A stretch of DNA of 64,000 nt from Saccopteryx bilineata. Taxonomy: Eukaryota; Chordata; Mammalia; Chiroptera; Emballonuridae. The stretch is from assembly GCF_036850765.1 (NCBI RefSeq), contig NC_089495.1, positions 208,556,347 through 208,620,346 of the forward strand, read 5' to 3'. A program made the position numbers and the translations under genes. Under the pieces are notes generated by a model. The model ran no database searches. It worked only from the letters and a program-made list of their open reading frames with translations, and was not told where the DNA came from. The first letter of the stretch is position 1, and the number at the start of each line of letters is the position of its first letter. This document shows positions 1 through 11,048 of this stretch, piece after piece.

Positions 1-873
1 CATCAGACCGGACTGAGGAAGAGCTGAGACATCCGCGTGTCATCAGACCAGACTGAGGAAGAGCCGGGACGTCCGCGTGTCATCAGACCGGACTGAGGAA
101 GAGCCGGGACGTCCGCGTGTCATCAGACGGGACTGAGGAAGAGCCGGGACGTCCGCGTGTCATCAGACGGGACTGAGGAAGAGCCGGGACGTCCGCGTGT
201 CATCAGACGGGACTGAGGAAGAGCCGGGACGTCCGCGTGCCATCAGACCGGACTGAGGAAGAGCCGAGACATCCGCGTGTCATCAGACCAGACTGAGGAA
301 GAGCCGGGACGTCCGCGTGTCATCAGACCAGACTGAGGAAGAGCCGGGACGTCCACGTGTCATCAGACGGGACTGAGGAAGAGCCGGGACGTCCGCGTGT
401 CATCAGACGGGACTGAGGAAGAGCCGGGACGTCCGCGTGTCATCAGACGGGACTGAGGAAGAGCCGGGACGTCCGCGTGTCATCAGACCGGACTGAGGAA
501 GAGCCGGGACGTCCGCGTGTCATCAGACGGGACTGAGGAAGAGCCGGGACGTCCGCGTGTCATCAGACGGGACTGAGGAAGAGCCGGGACGTCCGCGTGT
601 CATCAGACCGGACTGAGGAAGAGCCGGGACGTCCGCGTGTCATCAGACGGGACTGAGGAAGAGCCGGGACGTCCGCGTGTCATCAGACGGGACTGAGGAA
701 GAGCCGGGACGTCCGCGTGCCATCAGACGGGACTGAGGAAGAGCCGGGACGTCCACGTGTCATCAGACCAGACTGAGGAAGAGCCGGGACGTCCACGTGC
801 CATCAGACGGGACTGAGGAAGAGCTGGGACGTCCGCGTGTCATCAGACGGGACTGAGGAAGAGCTGGGACGTC
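1..873. repeat. 40-bp minisatellite (about 22 copies), cut by window start
   Basis: Perfectly phased 40-bp units that begin CATCAGACSGGACTGAGGAA and continue GAGCCGGGACGTCCGCGTGT. Copies differ mainly at one dinucleotide (CCG, CGG or CCA after CATCAGA) and at GTCCGCGTG versus GTCCACGTG. The first base of the window already lies in a unit, so the array probably extends upstream. It decays at about 873 into unique sequence. No coding role is apparent. Confidence 0.97.
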
Positions 874-3604
874 TGCTGGGGGGGCGGGGGCATCTCTGCA
901 CCCCCTCAATCAGGGTCAGGGCTTGTGCAGGGCTCGTGCACACGTGTGGTTATGGCTGCGCATGGATGGCCAGCTCAGGCCGCCACACGCACAGCGCTGC
1001 CGCTCACTCTGCCCCCCGGCCCCTTGCTGCCATCTGCCCAACCCCACCGGGCTTCTTCCTCCCCGGATCCCCCCGTTCCCCTCAGCACGTGGGCACACAC
1101 TGCGTCCACCAGCGGGAACCCTCTCTCCCAGCGCTTGCCCTGCGCGGCCCCTTGTCTCTGCTCTCGTGTCACCTACTCAGAGGGCGCCCTGGACCAGCCC
1201 TGGCCAGTCCCAGTCACCCCTTCGTAGTGTCACCCCCGGGGGGGGGCGAGACCCGCGTCTTGATCTCTGCTGTGCCCCCGGGAGCTCGCTGAGCGTCGCT
1301 GAGCCAGTGCCGGGACCAGCAGAGCCCTGCAGACCCCAGTGGGCCGTGTGGACTGTAAACAAACAAGAATGCAAGCGACGTGGGCTCGTCAGCCAGGAAG
1401 GACATTCACTGAGACTCTAGGACGACTGTGTTTCAAAAACATGACAAAACCGATACAATTATTGAATATTTTAATCAACTAGTTCCCTGATCGTACAACA
1501 CTTTCCCCTTACATTGTTCTCTGCGGCACACTTAATGCCTCTTCACGTGACAGAATATTTTGGAATGTTTTTCAGCAGAAAGCACAGAAAGATAATTCCA
1601 TGTGTTTTCTAGAGTGTTTGGGTGGAAGTGGGTTTTCTTTATCGTGACGAGTTGACTGCACACAGCGGGCAGATTGGCACAGGGACACATGCGCTGTCGC
1701 ACTGTAAAAAGGTTGTTGCCCAATAGACACAACCATTCTGATGAATTCTGTTTCATCCCATCACAAAGAAGTGGAGTGTTGACAGCAGTGTGCGGGCATT
1801 ATGAAATACCTCTCACCGTGGGACGTGCATTTGACTGGCTGCTGAGGAGAACGGAGTCCCTCCGAATGGTAACTTCTTTACGGTCGGAATAGTCCACTGC
1901 TGAGGTCCGGCCGCATCCGCTCCGAGCCTTGCTTCTCCTCCTCGACAGCACAGCTGCGGCGTTGGGCACCGGCGGGCGGGCTCATGGCACAGTGCCACCT
2001 CCGGTTGCCCTGGTGACAGGACGTGGGTGGAGCTGGCACGGCGTCCGGAGCGTGGCGACTCCAAGGCTGCCAGGGTAACGGAACCCTACGCGGAATCGGC
2101 TTCATACAGAGCTGCCGCGGAACGAGCATGTCCCCACAAGTGCCACAGCCCCTCGGCACTGTCCAGTGTGAGGGGGACGTGCTGGGAGAAGTCGGAGCAG
2201 GAGGAGACAGTCCTCTGAACCGACGGACGCTGAAGTGTCTTCTCGCGAGTCTCACACGGCCCGTGGCGACCTGAGCACGTGGCGAGGGCCCCCCTGCTTA
2301 GTCTTGGAAGGGGCCCCATGCACTCCACGTTTCCAGTGGCTCTAGGAGCTGCTGCGGGGACTGCGGAGGAAAGCTGGTTTATGACAGAGCGAGCACCGAG
2401 GTCTTGTGCTCCACTCCGGCCGCCAGCCTGCCTCGTGGCTGACAAGTCCTCAGGGGTGGGTGGGACTCATTCTCCGCTGGGCTTTGAGCAGTCAGGAAGG
2501 GCCTCAAAGCTCAGTGCGCACCCGAGTCACACCCAGAGCTGTGGGGGTCTCACGTCGGGGCCTTCGTTTCCCCGGCTGAGTGGAGAACGGTGCAGGGTCC
2601 GTGGTTCCAGATGCTCGGGGTGCCGGTGCGCTGTATGGAGGGGGTTAGGGGAGGGTTTCCATTACCCAGTGGGAGACTGGCTGGGCTCCCCGCAGTGCCC
2701 CAGGTCGGTCCCACGGGCAGCGGGACCCGTGTGAGGGACCAGTCCTGCCTGGACTGCTCAGGGGGACAGTGTTCTGTAAACCCTCCGCCCAGCACACTGG
2801 GTAGAATTCACACTCCAGCTGGCGTAGCGCCGGCCTTGGACCTTGTCTCTCCAGCTGCATCCGGCTTTGAAGAGCAATTAGGGAATCAGTTGACATCTTC
2901 CCCGAGAATTCTCAGGTCACAGAAGCTAATTAACCTCCCTGCTGCCTTCTAAACAAAGTATCAACCAGCAGAGCCCAATCTCCTGGACCAAACCGGTGGG
3001 AGAGAGAGGAAAAATATATAAACACCATAGCTGTTTTAAAAAAATGGCAGAAAAATGCCTAAATAAAATAAACTCCAGCCATGGCCAAGGTGGATTTCAG
3101 GGATGACCACGCTCACCTCTAGAGTGGGCTTCTGTCCAGCTGCAGAAACACGGAGGCTTCTGTGTTCTCTGGGAGCTCCGGGGGGGGGGGCGTGACGTGG
3201 AAAGTCGGGGGTTACCCTCAGCGTGGAGGTGGGGCTGGTGGCACCACAGACACGGGCTGTTCTGCTTACGTGGACTTGCTTGGGCAGCTCCAGGTGGCCT
3301 GGACGTCCTGCGCTGACCAAGAGAGGACTCACACGTCTTTAGCCCAGAAGCCATTCCAACCCAGAGCACAGTGCACGGCTGGTGGGTTCCATTGCTTTCT
3401 GAGAAGACATGTGGCCAAACAGTAAGGCCTGAGCTCTTTTTTTCTTTGTATAATACTTTTCTGAAGTGAGAAGTCTGAGCTCAGATACCTGTCCTGACTC
3501 TTGCTGGCTGTGTGGCCCAATGCTGTGTTTCCCAAACCCTCCCCTATCCACACACCACTGAGCCCCACGGTGTGAGTCCCCTGAGGCGCTGGGGCCCGAG
3601 GGCA
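874..3604. other. unique intergenic sequence, no gene recognised
   Basis: Mostly GC-rich unique sequence. Two AT-richer stretches stand out, at about 1425-1870 and 2870-3080; the second holds CTAATTAACC and several A-runs. A G-run lies at 3181-3190. The open frames here are short, overlap on both strands and show no recognisable domain or splice arrangement. I see no promoter or conserved gene. Confidence 0.6.
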
Positions 3605-4060
3605 ACGGGCATTTACTGCCTCCCAGTTCTGGAGGCTGGAGTCGGAAATCGGCTGTTGGCAGGACTGTCTCCTCTCTGAAGGTTTTTGGGAAGAATCCTC
3701 CCTTGCCTGTTCCTCGCTTCTGCAGGTGGTCGGCAGCCCTTGGAGTTCCCTGGCTCGTAGCTGCATCCCCTCCCCATCTGATCCCTCCCTGTCCCCGTCC
3801 CTGTCCCCATCCCCCTCCCGGCCGTCCCCCCCCCCCCGTCCCTGCCCTGTCCCCATCCCCATTCCTGGCCCCCCCATCCCCACCCCGTCCCTGTCCCCAC
3901 CCTGTCCCCCGTCTCTGCCCTGTCCCCACCCCGTCCCTGTCCCTGCCCCCCCGTCCCCTTCCCTGCCCCCCCCGTCCCTGCCCCGTCCCCATCTCTGCCC
4001 TGTCCGCACAGGCTTCTCCCCTGTCCTTCCCACATCATTTTTCCTCGGTGTGTTTCAGCC
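3605..4060 (-). mobile_element. MLT1-type (MaLR) LTR fragment
   Basis: The stretch 3605-3790 reads like the reverse complement of the MLT1 class of mammalian LTRs (CCCAGTTCTGGAGGCTGGAG, then GGCAGGACTGTCTCCTCTCTG, then CTCGTAGCTGCATC). The equivalent of the following LTR segment resumes after the C-rich tract, at about 4000-4060. This is an old non-coding LTR remnant with no internal retroviral gene seen. The family assignment is from memory of the consensus. Confidence 0.55.
3780..4000. repeat. C-rich minisatellite inside the LTR fragment
   Basis: About 220 bp of irregular CCCCGTCCCTGTCCCCATCC-type units, almost all pyrimidine on the + strand. It interrupts what looks like one MLT1 LTR, so it probably expanded from a short CT-rich segment of that LTR. 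The G-rich complement could form quadruplexes. Confidence 0.85.
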
Positions 4061-4180
4061 CCTTGGCAGAAAGCCCGACCGCCCCCGGAGACCAGTACTT
4101 CCCAGCGCTCACAGCTGAATCAGCACAGGGCCGAGGGCCACAACCGGAAGGAACTCCAGCAGCACCCCTGAAACAGAAGG

Positions 4181-4188
4181 TGCTAGAA
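4181..4188. other. left 8-bp target-site duplication of the hAT element
   Basis: TGCTAGAA immediately precedes the terminal CAGGAGTC of the hAT element and is repeated exactly at 7529-7536. An 8-bp duplication is the hallmark of hAT transposition. Confidence 0.93.
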
Positions 4189-4330
4189 CAGGAGTCAGGA
4201 ACCTTTGTGGCTGAGAGAGTCATGAATGCCACATATTTTAAAATGTAATTCCGTGAGAGCCATACAATATGTTTAACACTAAATACAAGTAAATGTGTGC
4301 ATTTTATGTAAGACCAACACTTTGAAAGTA

Positions 4331-5221
4331 TTGGGTTGGGGAATAAGTTCATAGTGTTTTTACCGAAGACTTTTATTTAAACAAAAAACAATAATTATAT
4401 CAATAAGTTAATCAATTATATATTCGCCATTGCTGTTTACAACCTCTTCCCACCTCTCGACCAATTTGTTGGTGCTGTTCCGCCAAAAATCGCCTGGTCT
4501 GGTGTCAAAGAAGTTGTTGAGCCAGTTTTTAAGGACCTCTTTGTTATTGAAGGTAACACCCTTCATATGGTTTGACAGGGAGCGGAAAAGATGGTAATCG
4601 GTCTGTGCAAGGTCCGGAGAATACGGCGGATGCTGAAGGACCTCCCATTCGAGCTCTTGGAGTGCGGCTTTGACGACTTGTGCAACATGGGGCCTGGCGT
4701 TGTCGTGAAGGAGTATGGTTTGACCATGTCGATCAGGTCTTTTCAGTCGAATAGCCTCATTCACGCGGTGTAGCTGGGCAATGTAGAGCTCCTTGTTGAC
4801 CGTGGCATTCTTTTCGAGCATTTCCCAGTTCTTCATCGAATTCACAAGGCCTTCCGCTGCGGCACGTGTCATTGACGTCAAAGTCGCCATTTTTGAACTT
4901 TGCAAACCATTTCCGTGCTGTAGACTCGCCTATGACACCTTCTCCATACACGTCGCAAATGTCCCGGGCTGCTTCGGCAGCTTTTTGACCTCCATGAAAA
5001 GCAAAGAAGAGCAGGTGTCGAAAATGTTGATTTTTGCCTCCTGGGTATTCCATTTCTAAGCCTCAAAACTAATAAAAAATTAAATAACTCAAAAATACAA
5101 TTAACATAGTTTTGTAGAGCAGAAAGAGTTTTATCGAATGAATACTTACCCTTTGCCAAATAGCAAACAAATCGTTGTAAAATAAAATATAAAAACGCTA
5201 CGAACTTACTCCCCAACCCAA
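4331..5221 (-). mobile_element. mariner-family transposon, internally deleted, nested in hAT
   Basis: Inverted repeats begin TTGGGTTGGGGAATAAGTTC on the left and TTGGGTTGGGGAGTAAGTTC read from the right end, with about 3 mismatches in 31 bases. A TA dinucleotide flanks each side (4329-4330 and 5222-5223), the mariner target duplication. At 891 bp it is shorter than the usual 1.25-1.3 kb for the family. The transposase has lost its middle, so this is a non-autonomous deletion derivative. It inserted after the host hAT element. Confidence 0.95.
4411..5053 (-). pseudogene. mariner transposase, internally deleted and frame-shifted
   Basis: The minus-strand frame from ATG 5053 encodes the N-terminal helix-turn-helix region (FRHLLFFAFHGGQKAAEAAR, then ARKWFAKFKNGDF and RSGRP). 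Near 4835-4825 the reading jumps to the LEKNATVNKELYIAQLHRVN block in another frame. The second and third catalytic Asp are present with 34 residues between them: LLHDNARPH (codon 4704-4702) and SPDLAQTDYHLF (codon 4599-4597), where the usual Pro before TDYH is Gln. The stretch carrying the first catalytic Asp is missing, so the enzyme cannot be active. The C-terminus ends at a stop near 4408. Confidence 0.93.
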
Positions 5222-5295
5222 TACAATAAGTCTCTGAATTATTTTTAATAACGTTGTTATGCTGTTGCTAACCAATGATGAATAAAGTACTTCTT

Positions 5296-7206
5296 ACCAT
5301 TAATGCGACTTCTGGTGCTGCATAGTTTTGCTGATGGCTTTGTAGTCCGGTTGACACATGGTGAGGTTAAGCTTCATGCAGTTGTTGAGACTTCTATCTG
5401 TTAAACGTGATCGTAGGTTGGTCTTAACGTTCTTTAGATGTGAGAAAGACTGCTCACATGCATACGTAGAGCCAGACATTGTCAGTTCAGCAATACTCAC
5501 ACGCTGCAGTGTGTGGTATGTGACGGGAAGCGTGTTCCAAGTTTTGACAATCAGCTGGTCCGTGGGTTGAAGTTTTTTCATTTCTCCCCACTTGTGTTTG
5601 CTCGCCAACTCTGCTTGCTGTTGTGCAAGTCTTTTCAAATCTTCATTCAGTGACTTGAACTTATTCACCCACATGTCTGAGGCCTTCAGGTCAGCAGCTT
5701 GTAGCTCAAAATCTCTGACAGAGACACCGGGGATGTAACTCAGGTTAGTGCTGAACTTAAAAAGACAAGTGCGCTCACGAAATTCTCCAAAGTGCGCTTT
5801 GAATGACTGACTGCAGGAGATTAGATGTGAAGCCCGCTAGCTGCTGGAGATCAAGATGTTGAGCAGGGTCACTTGCTGTGCATGCATCTTTAAACTCTCC
5901 CAGTTTTTCAAAGTGTAGTAAATGACCTGTTTCAATGTCGGCGATGAAGAGTTCCAGCTTGTTTTCAAATGCAAACACTGCTTGTTGAAGGGATATAAGA
6001 CTGTATTTCCAACACCTTGCATTTTCACATTGAGCTGGTTCAGATGTTCAGTCATGTCCACGAGATAGTAGAACTTCAGGAGCCACCCAGTGTTAGCTAA
6101 CTCAGGATGTCTATAAGTTTTTCATTTCAAGAAAAGTCCGGATTTTGCTCAGACAAGCCGCGAAACAGCTGAGCACCTTCCCTCTTGACAACCAACGCAC
6201 ATTGCTGTGCAGAAGCAGACCAGGATAATTATTCCCAACTTCATCCAGCAGTGTTTTAAACTGGCGATCATTTAAAGCTCGGGCAACAATAAAGTTGACC
6301 ACCCGGATGACCAGCAACATCACCTCACCAAGCTGCTCGCCACACATCTGAGCACAAAGCGACTCCTGATAGAGGATGCAGTGAAAACTTAGGATGGGTC
6401 TCTTCATGTTCATGAGGAAGCGCTATGAATCCTCTGTTTTTCCCACCATGCACGGAGCACCATCAGTACACATCAAAATAAGTTTATCCATCGGTAGATT
6501 TTTTTCTTTAGTGAACTCAGTGAAAGACTTGCATAAATCCTCCCCTCTTGTTGTCTCTTTCATAGGCAAAACAGCAAGACTTTCCTCATAGTGTGTCACT
6601 GACAGCATACCTTGCAATCACGCTGAACTGGGATAAATGGCTTACGTCTGTTGACTCATCCAAAGTGAGAGAAAAGAATGGTGCTGCATTTATGTCCTTC
6701 ACTTGTGTTGCCTCAATTTGATTTGCCATTATGATGGTGTGATCGTAAACAGTTCTTGCCGAAAGAGGCATGTCTTTTATTCATTTGATTATCTTGTCTT
6801 TATCTGAAAAGTTGTCAAAAAGTTCATTGGCAACGTTAAGCACGAATGTTTTGGCATACTCCCCATCTGTGAATGGCTTTCTGTTTCTCACAGTTGCTAA
6901 AGCACCAGCAAAGCTAGCAGAATTCCAGTCACCTTGTTGGGTCCAAACACAGAGTGCTGCTGACTAGCTTGCACTCTGCACAGTAGCTCTTGACATGCTT
7001 TCTTCCTGCTGTCCCCTGCTGGATATTTCAATGCAAATGTAGTATGGCGTGTGTCAAAGTGCCGCTTTATATTTGACCATTTCATCGATGCAATTTTATC
7101 ATTGCATATTATACACACTGCCGAACCTGCTCTCTCCACAAAGGTGAATTCCTCTGTCCATTCCTGCTGAAAAGTACGATACTCCTCATCTTTTTTCTTT
7201 TAGCCA
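5296..7206 (-). pseudogene. hAT transposase remnant (BED finger plus DDE/RNase H-like core)
   Basis: Fragments in at least three shifting frames read in order on the minus strand. An ATG at 7206 begins a lysine-rich start that is frame-shifted in an A-run near 7190. A BED-type zinc finger follows at about 7139-7040 (CIIC, then HFDTRH). The first catalytic Asp lies in LDESTD (codon 6660-6658) and the second in CTDGAP (codon 6464-6462). The RNase H-like middle includes LHSNVRWLSRGKVL near 6180. The C-terminal block at 5674-5300 carries ACEQSFSHLKNVKTNLRSRL, which holds the conserved Glu and the hAT dimerisation region. Several frame changes and at least one stop (near 6423) separate the pieces. 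The intact enzyme would cut and paste the element. Overall it resembles the ZBED5/GTF2IRD2-type transposase group. The reading is from conserved motifs, without alignment. Confidence 0.88.
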
Positions 7207-7465
7207 TCTTCGTCAAAAGGGTTTCTGTAATTAGCTAGCTGACCACTTGATTAAAAGGAGGGAGGTTTACTTCCTGACCTCACAACGACCCATGTACGTT
7301 AGGCATTATCCAATAAAAATTTGGTGTTGTCCCGGAGGACAGCTGTGATTGGCTCCAGCCACCCACAACCATGAACACGAGCAGTAGGAAATGAATGGAT
7401 TGTAATACATGAGAATGTTTTATATTTTTAATGTTATTTTTATTTTTTATTAAAGATTTGTCTGC

Positions 7466-7503
7466 GAGCCAGATGTAGCCATCAAAAGAACCACATCTGG
7501 CTC
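7466..7503. other. subterminal inverted repeat (hairpin) of the hAT element
   Basis: GAGCCAGATGT at 7466-7476 pairs exactly with ACATCTGGCTC at 7493-7503 across a 16-base spacer. It lies 25 bp inside the right terminus and could be a transposase-binding or structural subterminal motif. Confidence 0.8.
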
Positions 7504-7528
7504 ACGAGCCATAGGTTCCCGACTCCTG

Positions 7529-7536
7529 TGCTAGAA
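7529..7536. other. right 8-bp target-site duplication of the hAT element
   Basis: TGCTAGAA, identical to 4181-4188, directly abuts the right terminus (GACTCCTG at 7521-7528). Confidence 0.93.
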
Positions 7537-10500
7537 AGAGGAGAATGAGGCCAATTAGATAGACTTGCAGAATTCTCGCCAGACCCCCTGCCGTGCCCAA
7601 GGCCCCGAGTCTGGCGTCTCCTACTGTCCTGGAGACTTGAGCAGCGTCCGAGAGGCGGTGCGGACAGGTGGGGGGCAGATGCAGTCTAGCGCCGTGTGTA
7701 AGAGGACAGACGGGGGAGATGCAACAGCTCCCACCCCGTGTGGTTCCGTGACACCGCGTGTAGTGTCCTTCGAGGTTTCTGGCTGCCACCCGGCGGGGGC
7801 AGGGGCATGGCCCGCATGTGGGGACCTCTGCACTGAGACCCGGTTATTTCTCAGGGTGGTAAAGCTGTTGGACTGACCATTCCCCCCCCCACTTTCTCCC
7901 CAGAGTGAGCCCCTTCCTCCCATGATCCGAGGACCTAGCGTGGCTTTTTGGGGAACATGAAAAGTGACTCGAGCGATTGTTTACTGTCTTCTCTCAGTTA
8001 TCGCACTTCAGGCTCTAATTCCACAGCTCTGACATCATTTTAAAGCCATCTGGCCTCAATCTAGAACGAATGGTACGAACCCCCGTGTGATAAATTAAAA
8101 TACTTCCCACTCTGTCACACTGCAAACAAGTAGCTACTCCCAAGTCTTTGAAAAAGTACTTTCGAGATGAAATATGTCCTTGCGGCTTCTGCAGGTTTTT
8201 TAAAAAGCCCTGAATCTTCACGGATTTACTGGGCGGGGGGAGGGTTTCATGTAAAATGTGTTTTTCCTTGACATTATAGGTCCTGCAAAGTAGTTTATGA
8301 TATATCTTGTGGACATCTTGATATTTAATTAAATTTCAGAAATATATTCTCTGTGCCCATAGGAAGGAATATGAAGAATGTATTTATTCACTGTCTGTTT
8401 GTTACTCTTTTTCTGTTCCTAACACAAAATTATCAATTGAAAGTAAGTCATCAGAGGCACTTAACATTTCTCAGGGTTAGAAGTCTAATTAACCCCAGAA
8501 ACTGTGCTTCAAATGTTGAATAACACGAGACAAATCCTCACAGGAGTCTTTGGTAACATTCCGTCTGGGTGATACATTTACAACTAGTTTTTGTTTTGTT
8601 TTGTTTTGTGAAACTGACCTTTAATGTCCACTTTCAAAAGGCATGAGGAAGAGGAAGCAGATTGGGAAACTAGTCCCTCGTGAGGGCTCCGCCCGTACGT
8701 TTCAGGAAATTATTGCTGAGTGCAAACAGCTGGGTTTGTAAACCACCTCTCCCCTCTCCGCTTTCCCAGACGGAGCTGAGCATGAGTTCACAGTAAATGC
8801 AACACGTGTCTGGAGAGCGTCGTGTCCGCCCCCATTTAAACTTGAACTCCGTAGGATCAAAGCCAGATGTGCTCACCCTGCAGATTTGGAGAGAAATGTC
8901 CTGCAGACCAGCTGACGGTGGGCTTGCTCGTGGCAGTTCAGGCCTCTGCTCTCTCCTCGGGAGCTGTTTTGTTTCTCTGCAAGTGGGGTTCCCGTTGGCA
9001 GTGGAAACACTTTCTCCTCCAGGCCACTGTGAAAATGCTGTCAGGATCACGTTCCTCTCCGGGAGACTGGAAGTTTTGTCCCCAGCTACCGGGATAAGAG
9101 CTGACGGAAGTGGTCAGAGCAGGACCGAAACCCGGGAGAGGTCGCAGAACGTGTGGGCAGGCAGTGTGGAAGGTCTGGGGGGCGGTAGAGCGAGAGCAAT
9201 GGGGGCAGCCGGGCGGGTAACCTGGACAGGCTGGTGCTGGGGGAGGGGAGCTGGCACAGCTGGCAGGAGCTCCCAGCCCATTAAGAGCAGGGAGCCCCAG
9301 AGGCAGGCCGGACTGTCCGGGAGGAGCCTGGGGCAGCGTCCATCTCTGGGGGACAGATGGCCAGAGGTCGAGAGGCTGAGTGGAGTCAGCGCTGGCTGGA
9401 GGTGAGGAAGGGAAGCGAACCCCCGGGAGAGGGGGTGTAAAGAGCCCTTTCTGCATGGACGTTCACTCAGAGTGTCGCTGTTCATCTGAGAATCTAATGC
9501 CGTTGGTCATTGTTTGTGCCCTGTTGCTGTTGAATGCGGTCCCTGCAAACTCGGCAGCTTCAGACAACACGGACTGAGGACCTCACCGTGCTGGACGTCA
9601 GTCTGACGTGGGTCCCGCTGGGCTCCAGGCCGGTGCCTTCGGGGCTGTCTCCCGTCCAGGCTCCGGGGAGAACCCGTTTCCTTGCCTTTTCCGGCCTCCA
9701 GGGCTGGCCCCATTCCTGGGCTCACAGCCCCGCCCCCACCTTCAAAGCCAGCGCCCCCCCCCCCCCCCCCCCCCCCGACATCTCTGCAGGTCCTTCCCTC
9801 CGCTCTGTCTCCTGCTTCTCAGGGCCCTGTGCTTACACTGGGCTCATCCGTCCAGCACGGCGTGATTGTCTCACCTCAACATCAGCTGTTAACGATCTTA
9901 AATCCGCTTGGAACCTGGTCCTCTCTGTCAGTGTCAGGCAACACAGTCACAGGTGCTGGGTGTTAGGGGTGGGCATCTTTGGGGTGCTGTTATTCTGCCA
10001 GCTCAGAACGAAGGCCCCCCACTCAGGGGAAAAGTAGCCGGAACCGGTGCTACACAGGACAGGGCTGGAGGCGTGCTGACCTCGGTTCTGCGGCACGCCA
10101 CACCCCGCCACGAGCTCCTGGTGTGGACTACTGTCTCGTCCTGCTCTCAGAGCCCGCGGGTCAGGAGCTCATCCAGAGTGATGTCTGAGGCCTCCGCTGG
10201 GGAGGTTAAAAGACAGGGAGGCTCGCTGGCCGGGGGCTACAGTCTCCTCGAGGCCTCGTCACTCCTGCGGTTGACCTTTGATGCAGGCAGGCTGTTGACA
10301 AGGATCACGAAACCTCCGAGTCTCAGCTGGAGCATCGTAGGTGGCCCGGGCTTCCTCCCAGTGGGGCTGCCTCGGGGTGGCTGAACTGCACACGTGCGGA
10401 GGGCTCCAAGGCAAGTGCCCCAGCTGGCGCAGTGCGATCCACACCGACACTTCTGCCACGTTCTGCTGGTTAGGAGCAAGTGACAGCCCTCCACCGTCCA

Positions 10501-10719
10501 CACACAAGGAGGGCTGGCCCAGGTCCGCACTGGCGGGAGAAACTGAGGCACTCACTTCTCCCGGGGAGAGCCGTGGGCCGCACTCGCCCAGGGTGCAGGC
10601 ATGGCCGGCCCCCGTCTGGAGTGCCCTGCTTGTACCTGGCCGAGTCCATCCCAGGGTTTCCAGATTTAGCAAACAGCACAGACTGTCCAGCGAAGCCACG
10701 GCCTCAGAGAAGCAATGAA
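7537..10719. other. unique intergenic sequence, no gene recognised
   Basis: Mixed composition. An AT-rich stretch lies at about 7970-8640 and contains a short TTTTG run near 8588-8608. A 23-base C-run sits at 9754-9776. The region 9100-10700 is GC-rich with only overlapping chance frames. I recognise no exon, promoter or RNA gene. Confidence 0.55.
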
Positions 10720-11033
10720 TTTTCATATGTGCTGCTCACAAATATATTAGGGGGTTTTTCAAAATGAATATGAAGTGATAAAAGAAGCATTTGATTTTTT
10801 TTTTTATGAAACAAGAACATCAGAAAAGCAAACGACAAATCAAAGAAAGTTGTTTGATTATGCAAATGAGGTACAAAACCAACTCTTATTTCATTGGTGA
10901 AAATGCACCATCTAAAGGCTGAGAGGACTGGAGTGTCTGCATGTCCCCTGGTCCCCTCGTTTCTGTGAGCACAACTATGTTCGTGCGGCATTTAGGATGT
11001 GGTTATACCAAGAATTATGTTTCTGAGATTCTC
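10720..11033. other. AT-rich block, possible unrecognised interspersed repeat
   Basis: AT-rich sequence with GTGCTGCTCACAAATATATT, then AAAATGAATATGAAGTGATAAAAG and a T-run. It contrasts sharply with its GC-rich flanks and seems to resume after the SINE at 11428-11500 (TATTATTTTAGGCAACCC). It has the look of an interspersed element split by a SINE, but I cannot name a family. Confidence 0.35.
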
Positions 11034-11048
11034 ATTTACCAGGGTGCC

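Larger units (their letters stand above)
4189..7528 (-). mobile_element. hAT DNA transposon, decayed, with nested mariner
   Basis: Termini are CAGGAGTCAGGAACCT on the left and, read inward from the right, CAGGAGTCGGGAACCT, so the inverted repeats match at 15 of 16 bases. Exact 8-bp duplications flank the element. It spans 3340 bp including an 891-bp mariner insertion, so the hAT itself is about 2.45 kb, a length that fits an autonomous element. The transposase remnant runs on the minus strand from about 7206 to 5296. The right subterminal region holds an 11-bp perfect inverted repeat (7466-7476 with 7493-7503). Frameshifts and stops make it inactive. Related hAT families are known to have been active in bats; the exact family is not identified. 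Confidence 0.93.

Noticed and set aside
1..873. CRISPR array (regular repeats at the window start)
   Set aside because: Units are head-to-tail with no unique spacers, in a mammalian genome; it is a minisatellite.
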